From the NCBI RefSeq assembly GCF_013402875.1, contig NZ_CP058579.1, positions 2,170,001 through 2,234,000 on the forward strand: a stretch of DNA of 64,000 nt. Direction: 5' to 3'. Numbering within the stretch: the first letter of the stretch is position 1; each line of letters opens with the position of its first letter. The notes beneath the pieces are model-generated. The model had not been told where the DNA came from. It saw nothing but the letters and a program-made list of their open reading frames with translations, and did not search any database. The position numbers and the translations under genes are program-made. Of the stretch, positions 28,758 through 37,195 are shown one piece after another. This DNA comes from Halorarum salinum (GTDB lineage: Archaea; Halobacteriota; Halobacteria; Halobacteriales; Haloferacaceae).

Positions 28758-30131
28758 TCACGCGCCGAGCACCTCCTGGACCTCGGGGAACCGGATGTGT
28801 AACTGGCCGGGTACTTTGAACTCTGCCGGGACGTCGCTCCAGGAGAACTCCGCGAAGTTCTGACTGTTCCACGAAAGCGCCTGGCCGAGCCGCATTCCCT
28901 GGGTATAGTTCCGCGCCATCGGCGCGTCGCCCATCCCGACGGTCTTCCCCGTCGGGTTGTCGGCGCCGGCGAGCGTGATTCGCCACCGCTGCTTCTTCCG
29001 CATGAGGTTGTGGAGGTCCTCGGGGTCGTGGCCGATGCCGTACAGCGAGAACTTGTTCCGCCGGGCGTCGACGTACTTGTCTCGGACGGCCGAGATGCGG
29101 TCGTGGAGCCGGTGGTAGTCGTTGCTCGCGTGCTCGGGCATCCAGTTCCCGATCTCGTCGGCGAGCAGCGAGACCCAGATAGGCGGGCCGTTGTCGATCT
29201 TGTCGACGACGTACGCGAACCACCACATCTCGGACGGGGTAACGTCCTCCGGCCCGAGCTCCTCGTCGGCCGCGACGTCCCAGGCGCTCGTGTGGCCGAC
29301 CTCCTGAATCTCGTCGGCCTCCCGGAACGCCTGGGTGGCGCCCCTGAACCGGGGGTCCGGGTACACCACGTGGAACATGCCCTCCCGGAGCACCTCGTGG
29401 TTCAGCTCGCGAATCGACGAGTACCGGACGACCTCGTGAACCATGCGCTCGAGGTCGACCGGGATGGCGTCCATGTCGTCGCTCGGCGGCTCCAGGAGCG
29501 CCTCGACCTCGAGGTCCGCGGGGAGGCACAGTCGCGTCCAGGCCCGCAGCGGGAGCCACTCGGCCCGCGCCGACGAGCCGCGCCACACGACCGCGTCCGG
29601 GTTCACCTCGAGGTTCCGAATGACCGCGAGCGCGATGGCCATCGTCGACTTTCCCGAGCCTTTCGGGCCGAACGCGCCCCAGTCGGTGCCGCCGATCCGG
29701 AGGTCCTGGACGACGTCGGGCCGCTCGGCGAGCCACCGGAACAGCGCCCGGCGCTCCCGCGGGAGGTCGGTGAGGTCGTCGTGTTCGATCCGGAGCTTGT
29801 CCAGGTCGTCGAGATGAACCAGGTGGTCCAGGAACGCCCGCGGGTGGTGGATGATGGGATGGCTCCCGCCTTCGATGGCGGGGTGGTCCATCCGCTCGAG
29901 GTCCGCGAGGACGTTCGACCAGCACCGGAAGCCGAACGCCCGCCGCATGTTCTCGCCGACCGTGTGCCGGTTCTTCTCGCCCGTCAGCTGTCGCGTCTCG
30001 TCGAGCCCCGGGGCGGTCGCGCCCTCGAGGCGGGCTTTCAGGAGCTCGGGGTCCTGGACGACCTCGAGCATACTGTGCGCGTCGTGAGCGGCCGTCTCGG
30101 GCCGCCGGTTGATGGTGTCAGATTCGCTCAT
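28758..30131 (-). CDS. P-loop ATPase of the membrane operon (HerA/FtsK/VirB4-like candidate)
   Basis: The 457-aa protein has Walker A GPKGSGKST at residues 155-163 and a Walker-B-like hydrophobic strand IWVSLLADEIGNW with D325-E326. The downstream segment QRWRITLAGADNP could be a sensor strand. The N-terminal 150 residues and the C-terminal 110 are unrecognised. No signal or TM. The D-E pair and the spacing fit ATPases that pump DNA or protein through membranes, such as HerA/FtsK or VirB4, but I see no diagnostic motif to pick one. Five nt after the 311-aa gene. Confidence 0.7.
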   Translation of the reverse strand: MSESDTINRRPETAAHDAHSMLEVVQDPELLKARLEGATAPGLDETRQLTGEKNRHTVGENMRRAFGFRCWSNVLADLERMDHPAIEGGSHPIIHHPRAFLDHLVHLDDLDKLRIEHDDLTDLPRERRALFRWLAERPDVVQDLRIGGTDWGAFGPKGSGKSTMAIALAVIRNLEVNPDAVVWRGSSARAEWLPLRAWTRLCLPADLEVEALLEPPSDDMDAIPVDLERMVHEVVRYSSIRELNHEVLREGMFHVVYPDPRFRGATQAFREADEIQEVGHTSAWDVAADEELGPEDVTPSEMWWFAYVVDKIDNGPPIWVSLLADEIGNWMPEHASNDYHRLHDRISAVRDKYVDARRNKFSLYGIGHDPEDLHNLMRKKQRWRITLAGADNPTGKTVGMGDAPMARNYTQGMRLGQALSWNSQNFAEFSWSDVPAEFKVPGQLHIRFPEVQEVLGA

Positions 30132-30136
30132 GATAG

Positions 30137-31072
30137 TTATGTGATAGAGCCGGTGCCGGTCTCGCCACGGAACCCGCGCGCGGCCGTGACCTCGCTCGCC
30201 CGCTTCCCCAGCGCGTCAGCCGCGCGATTGAACGCCGGCAGGAGGTACTCGGCCGCCCAGCCCTCCCGGACGAACATGTCCTCGGGAGTGGGGTCCGTGC
30301 CGATGAGCCGGCGCCGGAGCGGCCGCTCGAAGTACGGCGCCGTGACCGTCTCTCGGTCGATGTTCGCGTACGAGGCACCGACGACCCGAAGCGACCACGC
30401 GAGCAGCGCCTCGGAGCCCGCGAAGCCCTCGAGGAGCTCGCCCAGCGCGGCCGCCTGTTGCCCGTCCAGTTCCCCAAAGGCGGGCCGCATGAGCGGGTAC
30501 TGTTGGTCGAGCGGGTCGATCGGGTCGACGTCGTCGCCGTCCCGATCGTCGTCGAGGTGGTCGACGCGCTCGACCGCGGCCCAGCGCGCGACCTCGTGAG
30601 CCGCGTGGAACGCCGGCAGGAGGTCTTTGGCGACCATGCCCCGCCGGACCTCGAGCGCGAGCTCGGCCGGCATCTCCTCGACCGTCCCCCAGGGCCGCCC
30701 GAGCAGCGCGGAGACCGTCGGGGAGTCGGCCGCCGTCCGCGAATACCAGGCGTCCTCGAGCTGGCCGACCGTCTGGATGACGAGGTCCTGCTGCCACTCG
30801 AGCAGCGCCCGCCGATCGGGGAAGCCCTCGAGGACGTCGACGAGGAGGTCCGCCTGGTCGTGGACGAGCTTCGCCGAGGCGGGCCGCGTCGGGGCGTCCA
30901 CGCCGGCGCTCGTGAGCGTCTCGTGGACGTGGGTCCGGATGGCCTCGGCATCGAACGCGACGCCGCCACGGGCGTCCTCGGCGCTCTCAGCGGGGGCGTC
31001 GTCCAGCATGTCCGCGAGCGCGTCCATGCCGGCCTCGAGGCCCTGGACGACCCGGACCTCCGACTCAGTCAT
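30137..31072 (-). CDS. Hypothetical protein with an internal duplication
   Basis: A 311-aa soluble, acidic protein. Two halves look like repeats: the first has LLEWQQDLVIQT and GMVAKDLLPAFHAAHEVAR, the second has LLAWSLRVVGAS and GWAAEYLLPAFNRAADALG; the LLPAF motif with its flanking helices is shared. This points to a tandem helical-bundle fold. It overlaps the upstream gene by 8 nt and is followed by the ATPase, so a partner or adaptor of the ATPase is plausible. No family known. Confidence 0.7.
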   Translation of the reverse strand: MTESEVRVVQGLEAGMDALADMLDDAPAESAEDARGGVAFDAEAIRTHVHETLTSAGVDAPTRPASAKLVHDQADLLVDVLEGFPDRRALLEWQQDLVIQTVGQLEDAWYSRTAADSPTVSALLGRPWGTVEEMPAELALEVRRGMVAKDLLPAFHAAHEVARWAAVERVDHLDDDRDGDDVDPIDPLDQQYPLMRPAFGELDGQQAAALGELLEGFAGSEALLAWSLRVVGASYANIDRETVTAPYFERPLRRRLIGTDPTPEDMFVREGWAAEYLLPAFNRAADALGKRASEVTAARGFRGETGTGSIT

Positions 31073-32834
31073 CCGCGGGCGCCTCCTCGCCGTCCTCGCG
31101 GCCGCTGTGGCCGTTCCTGACGGGTGCCTCGTCGGTCCCCGTCCCCACGTAGCGGTCGAACAGCTTGCCCATCTGCGACTCGCTCCGGTCGTCCAGGAGG
31201 TCGCGCCGATCGGCGTGCGACTCGGCCTCGCTCTCCGTGTAGTTCCGGAACCAGTCGTCCCAGGATTTGGCGTCCGCCAGGCCGCGAGCGTGCGTCAGCA
31301 TCGACCCGACGGCGTGGTGGTAATGGATGGGTGCGAGGTTCGCGTGGAGCTTGCCGTCACGCGGCTGGGCGATCTTGAACGCGAACAGCAGCACGCTCCC
31401 GACGAGCAGGCCCAGCAGGCCCGTTCCCGCCGCGAGGCTCCCGATGCCGTACGAGAAGCCGAGCGCGGCGATGCCGGCGATGTACGGAACCGGGTGGAGC
31501 TGGCGGTTGCCCTCCTCGTCGTACGTGATGAGGTCGGGCCACTCGAGCGCGTGGTGCTCGGGCTGGTAGTCCAGCGGCGCCTCGTCCTCCGGGTCGAGGA
31601 GGTAGAGCTCCTCGATCGGGCCGTCCACCTCGATCCGCGTCTGCATGTTGCCCTCGACCTCGAGGTCCGACGTCGCGCCCCGGGCCCGCGCCCAGAACCG
31701 CCGGATGCCCTTCCGGATGGCCGACCGCTCGCCGGTGTCCCCGCGAGCGAACTTCGCCACGTTGAACCGGGCTTTCAACACTCCGGGGGCGTCCTTCGGG
31801 TCGCCGTCCTCCTCGGCCTCCTCGGCCTCCTCGGCCTCTTTGGCAGCCTCCTCGACGGCGTCCGGGTCCGTCGGGTCGAACCCGTCCGCGAGTTGGAACT
31901 GCAGGAACCCGGCGCCGTACGTGGTGCGCCCGAACCACTCGACCGCGATGACGCCGAGCAGGATGCCGCCGGCCGCCGAGACCAGATACGGCGCGCGGAT
32001 GAGCGTCGCCGACATCCAGTCCCACGCGAGGACGACGAAGAACATCCCCACGACCGCCGTGAGGACCCACCAGATGGCCGATATTTGCGGGCCGGCTTTG
32101 GCCTTCTCGACCGCTTTCCGGCCGCCGTAGAGCGTGAACACCGTCGAGATGAAGAACGGGAAGAGCAGCGAGAGCATCCCCCAGCCGAGGCGGGCGCCCG
32201 CGCTGTTCGTCTCGACTGGGAGCGTCGCCTGACTCGAGGCGTGGTAGAACGTCCAGCGCGTGTCGGTCGGGTTCCGGAGACAGCTGGGGTCGGTCGGTCC
32301 GCGGACGCACATCACGGTCCGGACCCGGTCGTCGTAGTGCTCGCGGAGGTCGATCTCCGCGTAGTCGTAGCCGCCCGCGAACGTCACCGAGCGCGAGTAG
32401 GTGGTGACGTTCACCGCGGCCCGCTGCTGGGAGGTGGTGCCGTCCTCGTGGGTCACCGTTTTCTGCCCGACCTGGTAGTGAGCGACCTCGACGACGTAGT
32501 CCTCCTCGGGAACGCCGTAGGCGCGCTTCGACCAGAGCTGCAGGTGGTTCCGTTTGACCGTCTCGCCCGGTTGCATGTACCGCCAGGAGTTGCTGTCCTC
32601 GGCCTCGTCGACGAGCAGGCCCGTCGGGAGCGTCTTTACCGCGAACTCGCCGTACTGGCCGTTCTGCCGAATGGAGTCGGGCGCGTTCGCCGGTTTCTCG
32701 CCGCCCGGCGTGAGCTCCTCGAGCGTGAGGTTGCGGGCCGCCGCGCCCCCGTCGTCATTCTGTGCAACCGCGGGCGCGACGGCTCCGGCGACCACGAGCA
32801 CGACGAGCGCCAGGAGCACGGCGGACCGCCTCAC
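31065..32834 (-). CDS. 589-aa membrane protein with signal peptide
   Basis: GTG start at 32834 gives a signal peptide (RRSAVLLALVVLVVAGAVAPAVAQ). A lumenal/extracellular domain (residues about 30-220) is followed by three TM helices (LGWGMLSLLFPFFISTVFTL, AIWWVLTAVVGMFFVVLAW, APYLVSAAGGILLGVIAV), a charged cytoplasmic region including an EEAEEAEEAEE run, and a later hydrophobic hairpin (IAALGFSYGIGSLAAGTGLLG, LVGSVLLFAFKIA). The size and topology recall polytopic channel or scaffold subunits such as VirB6, but no homology is evident. Confidence 0.7.
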   Translation of the reverse strand: MRRSAVLLALVVLVVAGAVAPAVAQNDDGGAAARNLTLEELTPGGEKPANAPDSIRQNGQYGEFAVKTLPTGLLVDEAEDSNSWRYMQPGETVKRNHLQLWSKRAYGVPEEDYVVEVAHYQVGQKTVTHEDGTTSQQRAAVNVTTYSRSVTFAGGYDYAEIDLREHYDDRVRTVMCVRGPTDPSCLRNPTDTRWTFYHASSQATLPVETNSAGARLGWGMLSLLFPFFISTVFTLYGGRKAVEKAKAGPQISAIWWVLTAVVGMFFVVLAWDWMSATLIRAPYLVSAAGGILLGVIAVEWFGRTTYGAGFLQFQLADGFDPTDPDAVEEAAKEAEEAEEAEEDGDPKDAPGVLKARFNVAKFARGDTGERSAIRKGIRRFWARARGATSDLEVEGNMQTRIEVDGPIEELYLLDPEDEAPLDYQPEHHALEWPDLITYDEEGNRQLHPVPYIAGIAALGFSYGIGSLAAGTGLLGLLVGSVLLFAFKIAQPRDGKLHANLAPIHYHHAVGSMLTHARGLADAKSWDDWFRNYTESEAESHADRRDLLDDRSESQMGKLFDRYVGTGTDEAPVRNGHSGREDGEEAPADD

Positions 32835-33268
32835 GGGAGTCCCCCCGTCCGGAAGTCGGCCCGGTACGCGACCGCCAGGACGACGAGCACGGTCGTGAGG
32901 AGCACGAAGTGCCACCACTCCAGGATGATGAGGTCCGAGAGCCCGAGCGCCCCCAGCCCGATCGTCATCGCCGTGGCCGTCAGTACCGGCACTTCGGGCG
33001 CCAGCGTGAGCACGAAGCCGATCGCCTCGCCCGCCGTCTGGAAGGTCGTCGCGGCCCAGCCGACGAGCGCGACCACGCTCACGAGCACGATGTTCAGCGC
33101 GCCGCCCGTCCCGCGCTTCGCCCGGCCGCCGAAGCCCGCGAGGGCCTCGCGGCGGTCGTTCGCCTCCTGGTAGGACTCGTACGCCCAGGCGAGCGCGACC
33201 AGCCCCAGGACGCCCGTCAGCACGAGCGCCGGGTGGCTCGTCGCCCAGGTCACCGGGTTTACGGGCAT
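32831..33268 (-). CDS. Membrane protein with four hydrophobic helices
   Basis: 145 aa, ATG at 33268. Helices: ALVLTGVLGLVALAWAYESY, ALNIVLVSVVALVGWAAT, VLTATAMTIGLGALGLSDL and FVLLTTVLVVLAVAYR, with a positively charged loop EANDRREALAGFGGRAKRG after the first, suggesting cytoplasmic side. Followed by the 589-aa gene with a GTGA overlap. Confidence 0.68.
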   Translation of the reverse strand: MPVNPVTWATSHPALVLTGVLGLVALAWAYESYQEANDRREALAGFGGRAKRGTGGALNIVLVSVVALVGWAATTFQTAGEAIGFVLTLAPEVPVLTATAMTIGLGALGLSDLIILEWWHFVLLTTVLVVLAVAYRADFRTGGLP

Positions 33269-33326
33269 GTAAGGCCCTCCGGCGGCGGTGTCTGTTCTCG
33301 GTCGGTCCTCTCGGTTTCGTGATGTA

Positions 33327-33563
33327 TCATAGTGTGTCGTCCACCTCGTCTTTGGCGTCCCAGAGGTCCGCGAGCCGGAGTCCCAGGTAACACAGCGTGA
33401 GGAACAGGAACGGCCCGCGGAGGTCCGGCAGCGCCGTCTCCGGGGCGATGAACCGGATGTACGTCGCGACCACGCTGAACCAAATCTCCTCGCTGCTCGC
33501 GACCCACGCGAACAGGTTCCCCAGGGCGGCGACGAGCGGGCCGGCGGCGTCGCGGAGGCTCAT
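33327..33563 (-). CDS. Small membrane protein
   Basis: 78 aa, ATG at 33563 overlapping the stop of the next upstream gene (ATGA). One clear helix region (LVAALGNLFAWVASSEEIWFS) and a second weak one (GPFLFLTLCYLGLRL), then an acidic tail. Unknown. Confidence 0.6.
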   Translation of the reverse strand: MSLRDAAGPLVAALGNLFAWVASSEEIWFSVVATYIRFIAPETALPDLRGPFLFLTLCYLGLRLADLWDAKDEVDDTL

Positions 33564-34030
33564 CTGAGCGCCTCCAGCGCGCCTTCGGCGGCGTCGCTTC
33601 CCGGGATGAGGTAGAGGATGGCGAACGCGGTCACCGCCAGGATGGTGACCAGGAGCGCCACCGTGAACGCGGCCGCGATCGGGGCCGCGATGCCGAGCGC
33701 CTCGAGCGAGCCCTGGATGCCCGCGTACAGCGTTTCGATGCCGCCGACGGCCGCACTCTCGACGATGGTGTACGGCGTCGCGATCGGCCCGGCGACGTCG
33801 AGCATGACGTTCCGGACGGTCGTGAACGCGTAGATGGCCCAGCCGAGGACGTACGCGGCCGCGTCGAGGATGCCCCCGACGACCCACTCGGCGATGATGA
33901 CCCGGACCCACTGCTCGGGGTTGCTCGCGATGGTGAGCAGCGTCGAGACGACCGGCGCGAGCGCCTGGACCGTCCGAACGTCGGACCAGCTCACGCCGCG
34001 GACGGTCAGTCCGTCCGGGTTCGTGCTCAT
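33560..34030 (-). CDS. Membrane protein, three to four helices
   Basis: 156 aa. Hydrophobic segments include VIIAEWVVGGILDAAAYVLG, IATPYTIVESAAVGGIETLYA and AAFTVALLVTILAVTAFAILYL. Short loops and few charges resemble small integral membrane proteins of vesicle- or pleomorphic-virus-like particles. Coupled to both neighbours by ATGA-type overlaps. Confidence 0.65.
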   Translation of the reverse strand: MSTNPDGLTVRGVSWSDVRTVQALAPVVSTLLTIASNPEQWVRVIIAEWVVGGILDAAAYVLGWAIYAFTTVRNVMLDVAGPIATPYTIVESAAVGGIETLYAGIQGSLEALGIAAPIAAAFTVALLVTILAVTAFAILYLIPGSDAAEGALEALR

Positions 34031-34410
34031 GCGAACCTCCGGCGGGCCCAGATGAGCAGCGCCGTCGCGAACACGACCTCGAGCGAGAAGAACACCGGAG
34101 CGAACACCGGACTCGCCTCCACGGCGGCCTCAAAGCCGGCGGCCCAGGAGAGGCGGAGCGTCTCCGCGCCGCCCCCACCGATGGCCGTGATGATGTTGAC
34201 GTACATGCGCTCGACGGCGCCGAGCGCCTCGAGATGGATGAGGACGTACGCCTCGAGGATGGCGATCCACCCCGACATGAGCACGAGCCACCCCGCGCCC
34301 AGGAGCGTCCCGACGAGCTTGCCGATGAGGATCTCGCCGCCGTCGACGAACTCCTCCTCGAGGGGAACGCTGCCGCCGCCGCCGGTGTCGAGGTTCGGTC
34401 CAGAGCTCAT
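34027..34410 (-). CDS. Membrane protein, two to three helices
   Basis: 127 aa beginning MSSGPNLDTGGGGSVPLEEE, so the N-terminus is hydrophilic. Helices: GKLVGTLLGAGWLVLMSGWI, YVLIHLEALGAVERMYVN (partly), FAPVFFSLEVVFATALLIWARR. The similar start to the next upstream gene (MSSSGPRLDQ) suggests an ancient duplication between these two genes. Confidence 0.65.
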   Translation of the reverse strand: MSSGPNLDTGGGGSVPLEEEFVDGGEILIGKLVGTLLGAGWLVLMSGWIAILEAYVLIHLEALGAVERMYVNIITAIGGGGAETLRLSWAAGFEAAVEASPVFAPVFFSLEVVFATALLIWARRRFA

Positions 34411-34412
34411 GG

Positions 34413-34868
34413 TCAGTCGTTCTCGTCCTCCAGGTCGCCGCCCGTGTCGAGCTCGATGAACGGCAGGTCGAGCCCGGTGAACGTGTCGAAGTCCATCGCG
34501 TCCAGGTACCACACGATGATGAGCATGAACAGCACCACCACGATGGCACCCAGGACGGCGATGAACGGCCCGAGCTGCATCCACGGGTCGAGCCCGACCG
34601 CGACCGCCGCGGTGTTCCACACCGATTGCAAGAACCGAGCGGGGGCGCCGAACCCGGCGTCGATGAGCAGCACGGTGACGTTCGTGAACGCGTCCGTCGG
34701 CGAGATGATGAGATTCGCGAACGCCTCCCCCAGGCCGATGAGGATGGTGAACGCGGCCGCTGCCAGCCCGCCGACGCCGGCGACGAACGTTTCAGCGAAC
34801 CCGCCCAGGTCCCGCGAGAACGTGATGTACGTCCGCGCCTGGTCGAGTCGCGGTCCACTCGAGCTCAT
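34413..34868 (-). CDS. Membrane protein paralogous-looking to its neighbour
   Basis: 151 aa starting MSSSGPRLDQARTYITFS. Two helices: GGLAAAAFTILIGLGEAFANLII and FIAVLGAIVVVLFMLIIVWYL, followed by an acidic tail ending DTGGDLEDEND. The N-terminus and helix spacing resemble the 34027-34410 product, so the two may be paralogues. Three nt after the spike-like gene. Confidence 0.65.
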   Translation of the reverse strand: MSSSGPRLDQARTYITFSRDLGGFAETFVAGVGGLAAAAFTILIGLGEAFANLIISPTDAFTNVTVLLIDAGFGAPARFLQSVWNTAAVAVGLDPWMQLGPFIAVLGAIVVVLFMLIIVWYLDAMDFDTFTGLDLPFIELDTGGDLEDEND

Positions 34869-34871
34869 CGG

Positions 34872-36368
34872 TTACTTCCCCACGAAGCGGCCGAGTCCGA
34901 GCATCGTCATGAGGCCGACCACGCCGCCCGCCAGCCAGTTGTACAGGCTGTGGAACGGACTCCTGCCCGCCGAGTCGCCCCAGAACCCGCCCGTGCCGCC
35001 CGCGACGGGCTGCAGCGCGTTGTACTGGCTCTCGACCAGTTTGACCTCGGTCTCCACCACGTACGTCGAGTCGGGTTGGACCGTGTCGTCGACGGCGATC
35101 GTGGTGTTCTTCTCGCCGAGCGAGTCGGAGAGGTCGATCCACTCGTCGTCGGAGACGTTCTCCGCGTCCGTGTCGCCGACGCCCTCCGCGTAGCGGAGCT
35201 GGACGTACCGCTCACCGAGGAACGTCTGCTCGGTCGTGAGCTCGAGGTTGCCGTGGGTGAGGTCGTACGCCGTAGGCACGCTCAGGCGCGTCGAGGAGTC
35301 CCAGAGGTACGGGAAGTTCGGGTACGCGTCGGCCTCCGGGAACAGGATGCTCGTCGTCCCCGGCGAGTCCTGCATCCGGTACTCGACGTTGTAGTAGACG
35401 AGCTTGTGGATCGTCGCGTCGGTGAACGTGTCGCCCATGCCCTGCAGGCTCGACGCTTCGATGACGCCGCCCTCCGGGCGCTCGGTGACCTTCACGTCCG
35501 TGTAGTCGTCGTCCTCGTCGGTCGAGGTGTCCAGGACCCGCTCGTCGCCGAAGTCCCACTGGGACTTCTTCTCGACGTTCAGGCCGGTCATGGTGACCGT
35601 CGCGTCGCCGTCGCGGACGACCACGCGGACCTCCTCGACGGCGTCGAGCGAGCCGTCACCCGAGCCCTCGACCGGGAGCTGCCCGAGCTGCTCCTGGTAG
35701 ATGACGCCCGAGGCCGTGCTGTTCGCGAACACGTCGTCGGCCGTGCCGTCTCGCGAGGAGTTGGCGACCGCTTCGACGTAGTCGCCGTCGTCGTCACGGA
35801 CCTGGATGGCGACCTCGGAGCCCGCGGTGAGCTCGTCGACGTTCACGACGAACTGGAGGTACCGCTTCTCGACGTCGTCGGTGAGCGAGCCCTCAGCGTA
35901 CGCGGCGTGGCTGCTCGAGCCGTCGGTGACGTCGGCGGTCACTTCGATGGAGTCGACGCCGGAGCCGGTCGCGCCGTCGGTGTCGCTGACGGTCGCGCCG
36001 CTCTCGGTCCAGTTGGTCGTGTCGAGCCAGGTGACCGAGTTGTTTTCCTCGCCGTCGACGCGCGGGTACCTCCCCAGCGCGTCGGCGTCGATCAGGTCGG
36101 CGCGGTACGCGACGTTGATGTCACCCTCCGTGCCGTTCACGGTGGCGTTCAGGTCGGTCACCTCGCCGTTGTCGTTCTCGTACTCGAGCCACCCCATCTC
36201 GGTGCGGTCGTGGCTCTCGACGGTCAGCTCGTCTTCGACGATCTTCGTTTCGGGGTACTGGTCGGCCTCGGGGTTCGCCCCGAGGGTGGCCGCTGCAGCG
36301 ATGCCCGCCGAGCTCACGAGGAGCAGGACCATCGCGAACGCGGCGAAGCGTGTTCTGGTGAGTTTCAT
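34872..36368 (-). CDS. Spike-like secreted protein with C-terminal anchor
   Basis: 498 aa. Signal peptide (RTRFAAFAMVLLLVSSAGIAAAA), a 430-residue acidic extracellular domain rich in Asp, Ser and Thr with repeated N-x-S/T sites (VNGT, ENNS, ANSS, ANST), and a single anchor helix near the C-terminus (YNWLAGGVVGLMTMLGLGRF). The long Ser/Thr/Asn-rich ectodomain plus one anchor is the plan of pleomorphic-virus or vesicle spikes and of S-layer-type proteins. First large gene of the operon. It may be the adhesin. Confidence 0.72.
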   Translation of the reverse strand: MKLTRTRFAAFAMVLLLVSSAGIAAAATLGANPEADQYPETKIVEDELTVESHDRTEMGWLEYENDNGEVTDLNATVNGTEGDINVAYRADLIDADALGRYPRVDGEENNSVTWLDTTNWTESGATVSDTDGATGSGVDSIEVTADVTDGSSSHAAYAEGSLTDDVEKRYLQFVVNVDELTAGSEVAIQVRDDDGDYVEAVANSSRDGTADDVFANSTASGVIYQEQLGQLPVEGSGDGSLDAVEEVRVVVRDGDATVTMTGLNVEKKSQWDFGDERVLDTSTDEDDDYTDVKVTERPEGGVIEASSLQGMGDTFTDATIHKLVYYNVEYRMQDSPGTTSILFPEADAYPNFPYLWDSSTRLSVPTAYDLTHGNLELTTEQTFLGERYVQLRYAEGVGDTDAENVSDDEWIDLSDSLGEKNTTIAVDDTVQPDSTYVVETEVKLVESQYNALQPVAGGTGGFWGDSAGRSPFHSLYNWLAGGVVGLMTMLGLGRFVGK

Positions 36369-36376
36369 TGATTGAA

Positions 36377-36760
36377 TTAGGTGTTGCAGCGGTTCCGGTC
36401 GCCACCCGTGGCTGCTGCACTCTCCAGCGCCTCGCGGACCCGGTCCTCGCGGACGTGCTCGAGGCCACCGTAGCGGTCGGCTGACTCGAGGACCTTCACG
36501 GGCGTCGCCGGGACGATTTCGCCGCCACCGTCCGTCGCCGGTGTCGGGGTGGTCCCCTTCTCGGCGACCGCGTCCTCGGCTTCACGCCGGAGTCGGCTGG
36601 CGAGGACGTCGAACGCGACGTTCCCGAGATACGTGAGCGTCGCCAGGCCGAAGGTGGCGCCGGCGGCCGCGCCGATCGGGCCGCTCCAAGTCGCCGAAGC
36701 GAGCACGGTCGCGATCGTGCCGTAGCCGGCAAGGTGGACGACTCGCTCGGAACGATTCAT
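36377..36760 (-). CDS. Small membrane protein with charged tail
   Basis: 127 aa: two hydrophobic helices (TIATVLASATWSGPIGAA, ATFGLATLTYLGNVAFDVLA) then a 75-residue charged cytoplasmic tail with HVREDRVREALESAA. Start overlaps the upstream stop by 4 nt. No family recognised. Confidence 0.62.
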   Translation of the reverse strand: MNRSERVVHLAGYGTIATVLASATWSGPIGAAAGATFGLATLTYLGNVAFDVLASRLRREAEDAVAEKGTTPTPATDGGGEIVPATPVKVLESADRYGGLEHVREDRVREALESAAATGGDRNRCNT

Positions 36761-36996
36761 GCGGCTGCCCTTGCGTCCAGGTCGTTCTCATCGAGTACCG
36801 CTGGGAGGTGCTCGACGCATAGCCCCACGGCGACCCCACCCAGCCGGTAGATCGTGGCTGCATCGCCACAGCGCCCGGCCGGCGTAACGTACCGACAGCG
36901 GGCGCGCTCGGCCGGTGGTGGTGTGTCTGTTCCTCGTCGGTCGTCTCCCTCCGAAAAGGAGGGTTTCGGGCCGCGTGGCCCGCTGTTTCGGATCAT
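36757..36996 (-). CDS. Small Cys/His-rich protein at the head of the operon
   Basis: 79 aa from ATG at 36996. Cys residues in CRYVTPAGRCGD and GLCVEHLP give a likely C...C...C-x2-H zinc site near residues 34-65. It precedes the membrane proteins and could be a regulatory or assembly factor. A divergent AbrB-like gene lies about 200 nt away on the plus strand. Function unknown. Confidence 0.6.
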   Translation of the reverse strand: MIRNSGPRGPKPSFSEGDDRRGTDTPPPAERARCRYVTPAGRCGDAATIYRLGGVAVGLCVEHLPAVLDENDLDARAAA

Positions 36997-37166
36997 GGTC
37001 GGTATCCCGGCCCCGATGTGGAGCGACCACACCGACGGCCGTTGGTCCCGAACCTGCGGCAGAGGCCCTATAACAGCGGAAATTACGGAGTTTCAGGGGT
37101 AAAAACGGGGAGATTCAGGGCGGATTCATCTCTATTTCAGAGGAGAACGTATCTCGTTCGGTGTAC

Positions 37167-37173
37167 TTTTTAA
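37167..37173 (+). promoter_or_regulatory. TATA box of the AbrB-like gene
   Basis: tttttaa, 23 nt upstream of the ATG at 37196, a spacing typical of leaderless haloarchaeal transcripts. The rest of the 200-nt divergent region (36997-37195) must also hold the promoter of the membrane operon; a ttatagg-like element on the minus strand is near 37070. Confidence 0.45.
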
Positions 37174-37195
37174 CCAATCTCATTGTAAACGGGTC

